64,000 nt of DNA, taken from positions 4,109,501 through 4,173,500 of the forward strand of contig OU612070.1 of NCBI GenBank assembly GCA_914767715.1, written 5' to 3'. The translations under genes and the position numbers were made by a program. Positions 59,784-64,000 of the stretch are shown here, piece by piece. The notes under the pieces were generated by a model. It was not told the DNA's origin. It saw only the letters and a list, made by a program, of their open reading frames with translations, and did no database searches. Position 1 is the stretch's first letter, and each line of letters starts with the position of its first letter. Source of the stretch: Membranipora membranacea. Lineage: Eukaryota > Bryozoa > Gymnolaemata > Cheilostomatida > Membraniporidae.

Positions 59784-62700
59784 TGATTTGCCAAAGAATC
59801 TGCTATTGATGCCTACAGTTGGCAATGGGAACCTTGCCACTGTCGTGTTTCGGGACCGTATATTCATGAACGGTTTGTACAATGGAGAGGGCAATAAAAG
59901 TCACAGAGCTGCTGTACCAGCACTAAACTGTATCCAGATGAAACCTGCTGCGGATCAAACATCAGAACTCTTTTCTCTCAATTGTATTGAAGGTGATAAG
60001 CAAATTTATTACAATAAAATATTGCTAATCGTTTGAATTCTATAAGATCATTCAGGTGACTACCTAATCAATATTCAATCTGCAGTTGGTCTAAACTGTT
60101 TACGTGCATCGCATGATTATGTAACTAGATGCAGTAATTTAGTAATTCCGCTACTTTTATCAAGGAGTGTCAGTTACTCCTTGCTTTTATATGGGTTAGG
60201 GCTTGCTAAATCTTGTTTGAAAATGTTTGATTAAAGTACATCGCTTGCAACATATTCTCAAAACACAACTTCTCTGTATATTTAAGTGACAAGGGTTTTC
60301 TGCTCTTTTTCCAGGTACATTCACACATCAAGTTAGCACAGCAGGTACAGAAGTTAGTCATCAGGTATACGCTCACAGATCTATACCTAGTGTCCTAGTA
60401 AACCACATCTTAATCCAAAGATGTGATAACAGTGCCGACGATACTGATGTTACCATAGATCTGCACTCCGGCACTGAATTTGTCTCAACAGATATAAAAC
60501 TTATCGAGCAAGATAATTTGTTTGATGGGTCAGTTTTTTTAATATCTTTACTTTCTCAGTTTTTTTGTTGTAGTTGCTCACCTTTCTTCTCCCACAGCTA
60601 AGTAAATAATATTGACGCATATGATCAATTTCCCTTGTTTTCATCATACCAGTTCTCAATTAAAAAAAAATACTGTCAATAGGACACACAGTTTATTTTA
60701 CGCTTGATCACCATATATCATGTCATGTCATATTTGTTGCTCTACTTTTTTAATATTTATTCTCAATCTAGAACGAAGCAGTATGCAGGGTCCATTTTAC
60801 AGTGTGAAGTCTCAGGAGCTACCCACAAACAAGTCACAGAGTTCAGTATATGTCTCGATGTCACACCATCGCAGGTTGTATTGCCTGCTGGGAGCAAAGA
60901 GATATCCTTCACCTTCATAATGTCAATCAACAGTGACCAGCAACAATGTCACTATCAATACGATAAAGGTGTGGTACATTACGGTGTAAAAATTCTGCAG
61001 TGATGCCATATATTCAACTTTACAAGAAGTCAAGTATTTGCAGGAAGAAAGTTCCACTGTACCATATGCTTGATATAGCGGACTATATCATGCCTAACTG
61101 AAACTCATCTTATTTGTAAAACTCCCACCGTAGGTGTTTCAAACCAAGTCACACACAAACTAGCCAAGCTAAACTCTGGTCAATATTGGGCTGTCTGAGG
61201 CACATTGATCAAGTAGACACCATTTAGATGGTTCTTATTGATGAAGTCTTAGTGCTCCAGTGGTTGTATTATGTGATGCCAAGATCTCAAAAATTTTGCA
61301 CAAATTTTCTATTGATTTTCCAGCTGTAACAACTTATGATGATAAGCCTGTACTAATTTTCAATAAGTACTAGGTATCTTTATCAATGATCAGATATTAG
61401 GCTTAATTCATTATTATTCATATTCGACTAGCTATGCACTGTTTATTACTGTTTTTCTTTCAGCAAGAAAGCTTTCTGGTGAGGGGAAATTACTTCAATC
61501 ACATATTGACGCATGGTCCTCCATATGGAAATCAGGTAGAATAGACATCTGGAGTTCAGATCTCACCACTAATAAAGTAGTCTATGGGTGTCAGTACTAT
61601 CTATTCTCCTCACTTCCCTCTCAGTATGAGTCAGACTGCTCTACCGAGGAGTTCTACGGTCTGAGTCCTGAGAGCTTGGCATACGGTGACATGTCTGAAG
61701 ACGTGAGTAACCAACCTTAGCCTTGTCACGTAGCCACGGGTTTTGGTTTTTCCACCCAAACCTTAAAAACCAAAACTCGTGACTGCTTGACAAGGCTAAA
61801 CCAACCTTCCTACTGCCTTGCTTGGATAAATCATAAGAGTATTTTCAGATGTTGAGCTCAGAGTTATACAAAATCAGCAATTGACTTCCTTAGCATAACA
61901 TTTGTTATATAGGACAGTCAGTAAAAGATGATTGTGATGAAAAAAATTGTGAGTTCTTCTAATACAATTTGAAGAGATGAGAATGAAATAATTCTTAGAA
62001 ATAGATAGTTATCTTCTTTTTCTTGTCCTGAAGACACAACCCTAAATAAGAGTATGTTAAAATGGAGAGTTTTGAATCTGTCCCACAAGGAGTGTGCTGG
62101 TTGTACGGTATTGTAAACAAAGAACTCCCTCTCCCAAGGGAAAGGAATTACATTTTTGTAAATGTACTACTATTGTTCACTTGATTGAAATGATTCGTCT
62201 GCTACATCAGCGTTCACCCTATTCCTTTAGCCATCCGCTATGCCTCTGCTGTAGTAATAATGGTTATTTATTTCCAGTTTATCGATGATTTTGTTTTGAT
62301 ATTTGAGCTTCTTGATTTATGAGTTAGCACAGATCTAATGCAAATTATCTTGCTGTATATCAGATTGATGTACTAAAAAAATTCTTAGATTTCTTTGTCA
62401 GACTACATATCCCAATTTTTTGTGATGCGAAGCTGCATCTGACTTTTCACAATGAATAACACAAAATAATAATTCAGGTTTTAAGTCTACATGCCCTTGA
62501 CATTACTGACATTATTGACTTACATTGGTGATTTTATGTTTTAAAAGTTCATACTGTTGACATTTTTCAGGATTATCTTGGTCACGTGTTTTGGGATCAG
62601 GAGACGTGGATGTATCCACCCATACTTCTAACACACCCTGATATCGCGGAGCTTATGCTTAAGCCTCGATATCGTGTGATGAGCCAGGCTAAAGCTAACT

Positions 62701-63533
62701 CAGAGAAGAGTGGTAATAAAGGAATGAGATTCCCCTGGGAGCAGGGAGTAACTGGTATGTATGGTCAGATACCCCACACACATGAATTCAACCTCATTGT
62801 TTATTATTTGTACCAAGTTTTTCATTTTTGAAATTGCTTTCACTTACCGAGTGGTTTGCCAAAATCTAATAATTGCAGAATTATTAATTTGGTTTCAATT
62901 TTAGTCGCTAAATTAAAATTTGATGAAATTTAATAATGAGTTATGTTTGTGTGGTTTGTCTTTTTGTCTATTTTTCTGAGAAACTCTTTGCAGAAAGGGA
63001 TAATTTAGCCAGGGAGATGTAAAAGAACACATTAAATTACAGTTTCCTTTTATTGTGGCTCTTATCAATGTGTTTAACTGTTTGCTGAATTCATCAACTA
63101 TTATTCTGATCACCACCTGGTGTGGTTTGTTGGTATTATAGATACCCTATCTTTCTGTTGTGGTTTTCATACAGAGAAGATTCAATTGAAAAACCTGGAA
63201 TTTGTCATTGACTGAATCATGTAAGTGAGATAGTATCTTGTAAAAAACCAGTTATAGATGAGCTGAAAGGCTATAGTCATTAAAAGTAAGCCAATGTTTG
63301 ACATTGCCGAAAAAACTGTCTTTTCATTTTGTTGACAGGCATCCCGACATCACCTTCTGATGATTGTGAGCATTATGAGATACATATCAACGCTGACATA
63401 GCCTTAGCTCTAAGACAACTTGTGTATGCTACTGGGAAAGGCACTGATGATATAGTGGAGTTATCAAAAGGGCTGGCGGAGTACTGGGTATCCAGGCTAA
63501 CAAAACGAGAAGATGGAAAGTTTGGTATTTTAG
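59784..63533 (+). CDS. PGGHG: PGGHG (protein-glucosylgalactosylhydroxylysine glucosidase, GH65, ATHL1), partial
   Basis: Six exons are in the window: 59784-59992, 60315-60528, 60772-60968, 61464-61702, 62571-62754 and 63339-63533. They are joined in matching phases and give about 412 codons. The enzyme removes glucose from the Glc-Gal disaccharide on hydroxylysine of collagens. Matches to human PGGHG in order are MNGLYNGEGNKSHRAAVP, QVYAHRSIPSVLV, AWSSIW, YYLFSSLP, GLSPESLAYG, GHVFWDQETWMYPPIL (conserved substrate-binding WDQ motif), RFPWEQG and HINADIALALRQL, ending at WVSRL before KFGIL. The general-acid exon (PDEYH motif in human) is not present and must lie beyond 64000. The 5' end is also incomplete: the first exon shown begins at a tttttactag acceptor in phase 2, and the start-codon exon was not found. 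An alternative acceptor is at 59744. Confidence 0.9.
60154..60190. mobile_element. Tiny palindromic insertion, copy 3 (23 bp) with exact 7-bp flanking duplication
   Basis: The core caaggagt-gtcagtt-actccttg lies at 60161-60183. cttttat occurs on both sides (60154-60160 and 60184-60190). It lies in the PGGHG intron between 59992 and 60315. Confidence 0.65.
61709..61807. mobile_element. Foldback MITE-like insertion (81 bp) with 9-bp target duplication
   Basis: The element at 61718-61798 has 33-nt inner arms (61719-61751 and 61765-61797) that pair with four mismatches around a 13-nt loop. The ends are tagccttg and caaggcta. Exact copies of aaccaacct flank it (61709-61717 and 61799-61807). It lies in a PGGHG intron; the left duplication begins directly after the gtgagt donor at 61703-61708. 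Confidence 0.75.
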
Positions 63534-64000
63534 GTGGGTGGGTAGACCCATTAGATCTGATCAAGTTAGGTGCGATTCGCATGTGATTGGAGTTGCTTCC
63601 CCTCGAGTCAGTAGGATGCAAGCATCTCAAAATGCATACAAATTAAATCTAGTGATATTGCGTTTAATCTAGATTGTGGTAAACAAGTATCTGATCACTG
63701 ATTACTGTGGGGCTATTTGCTGGGTATTTTACCCCTAATATCTGTGTAAAATAGATCAATCACACCTGTACTTTTCAGGACTGTTAAACTTCCAACAAAT
63801 AATTTATGAACATAATTAGAGAGAGAAATATGTTGCTTAATCTGAGCAAATGGCCTCAAAGGCAATGTAACATGTTTTCTCCCAGAATTATAGGATGAAA
63901 ATTTGTCCCCTGGTTAAAAGCTAGCACTTGCAATGCCAGTTGAAGTTACTCTTTGAAATAATTTCATGCATTCATTGACTCTTAGTCTACAAACCTGTTA
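63534..64000 (+). other. PGGHG: PGGHG intron (continues past the window)
   Basis: It starts at the gtgggt donor after exon 63339-63533, which ends in phase 1. No further PGGHG exon (expected to begin V-M-x-P-D-E-like) was found before 64000. Confidence 0.6.

Overview
The window is nuclear DNA of an intron-rich animal. Every recognisable gene is split into small exons with GT/AG borders, introns run from about 0.1 to 5 kb, base composition is AT-rich, and the genes are metazoan families. LRRC57, Prop1, SIPA1L, RPUSD1 and PGGHG together fit a bilaterian invertebrate. I lean towards a marine deuterostome such as a hemichordate, cephalochordate or echinoderm, but this is inference; a spiralian cannot be excluded. 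I saw no prokaryotic operon structure, CRISPR array, rRNA or convincing tRNA.

Layout. At 1-3127 (+) lie the last two coding exons of LRRC57. At 4642-11839 (-) is a three-exon gene for a small secreted protein with one EGF domain. At 15018-17772 (-) is a six-exon paired-class homeobox gene, Prop1-like. At 21230-46424 (-) is a complete 32-exon SIPA1L RapGAP/PDZ gene. Its summed coding length is 5052 nt (1683 aa plus stop), and all splice phases agree. At 46425-52148 no gene was recognised. At 52869-58356 (-) is a five-exon RPUSD1 pseudouridine synthase gene. A six-exon gene for a secreted PAN/Apple-domain protein (54480-56871, +) sits entirely inside RPUSD1 intron 3 on the other strand. From about 59784 to the window end (+) are six exons of PGGHG, a GH65 glucosidase of collagen glycan turnover, which continues past the edge.

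The genes do not form one pathway. Prop1 is a transcription factor, the EGF protein a probable ligand, SIPA1L a synaptic or junctional Rap regulator, and RPUSD1 and PGGHG are housekeeping enzymes.

The most unusual non-genic signal is a set of three tiny palindromes (22-24 bp, CAAGGAGT...ACTCCTTG). Each is flanked by a 7-bp direct repeat that looks like a target-site duplication. An 81-bp foldback element with a 9-bp duplication lies 6 bp downstream of a PGGHG splice donor. Other points are two in-frame microexons and alternative first exons in SIPA1L, and an uncharacterised cysteine-containing domain in the nested PAN-domain gene.

All gene models were made by reading splice sites and phases by eye and comparing with remembered family sequences. 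UTR limits, polyadenylation sites and promoters are tentative.
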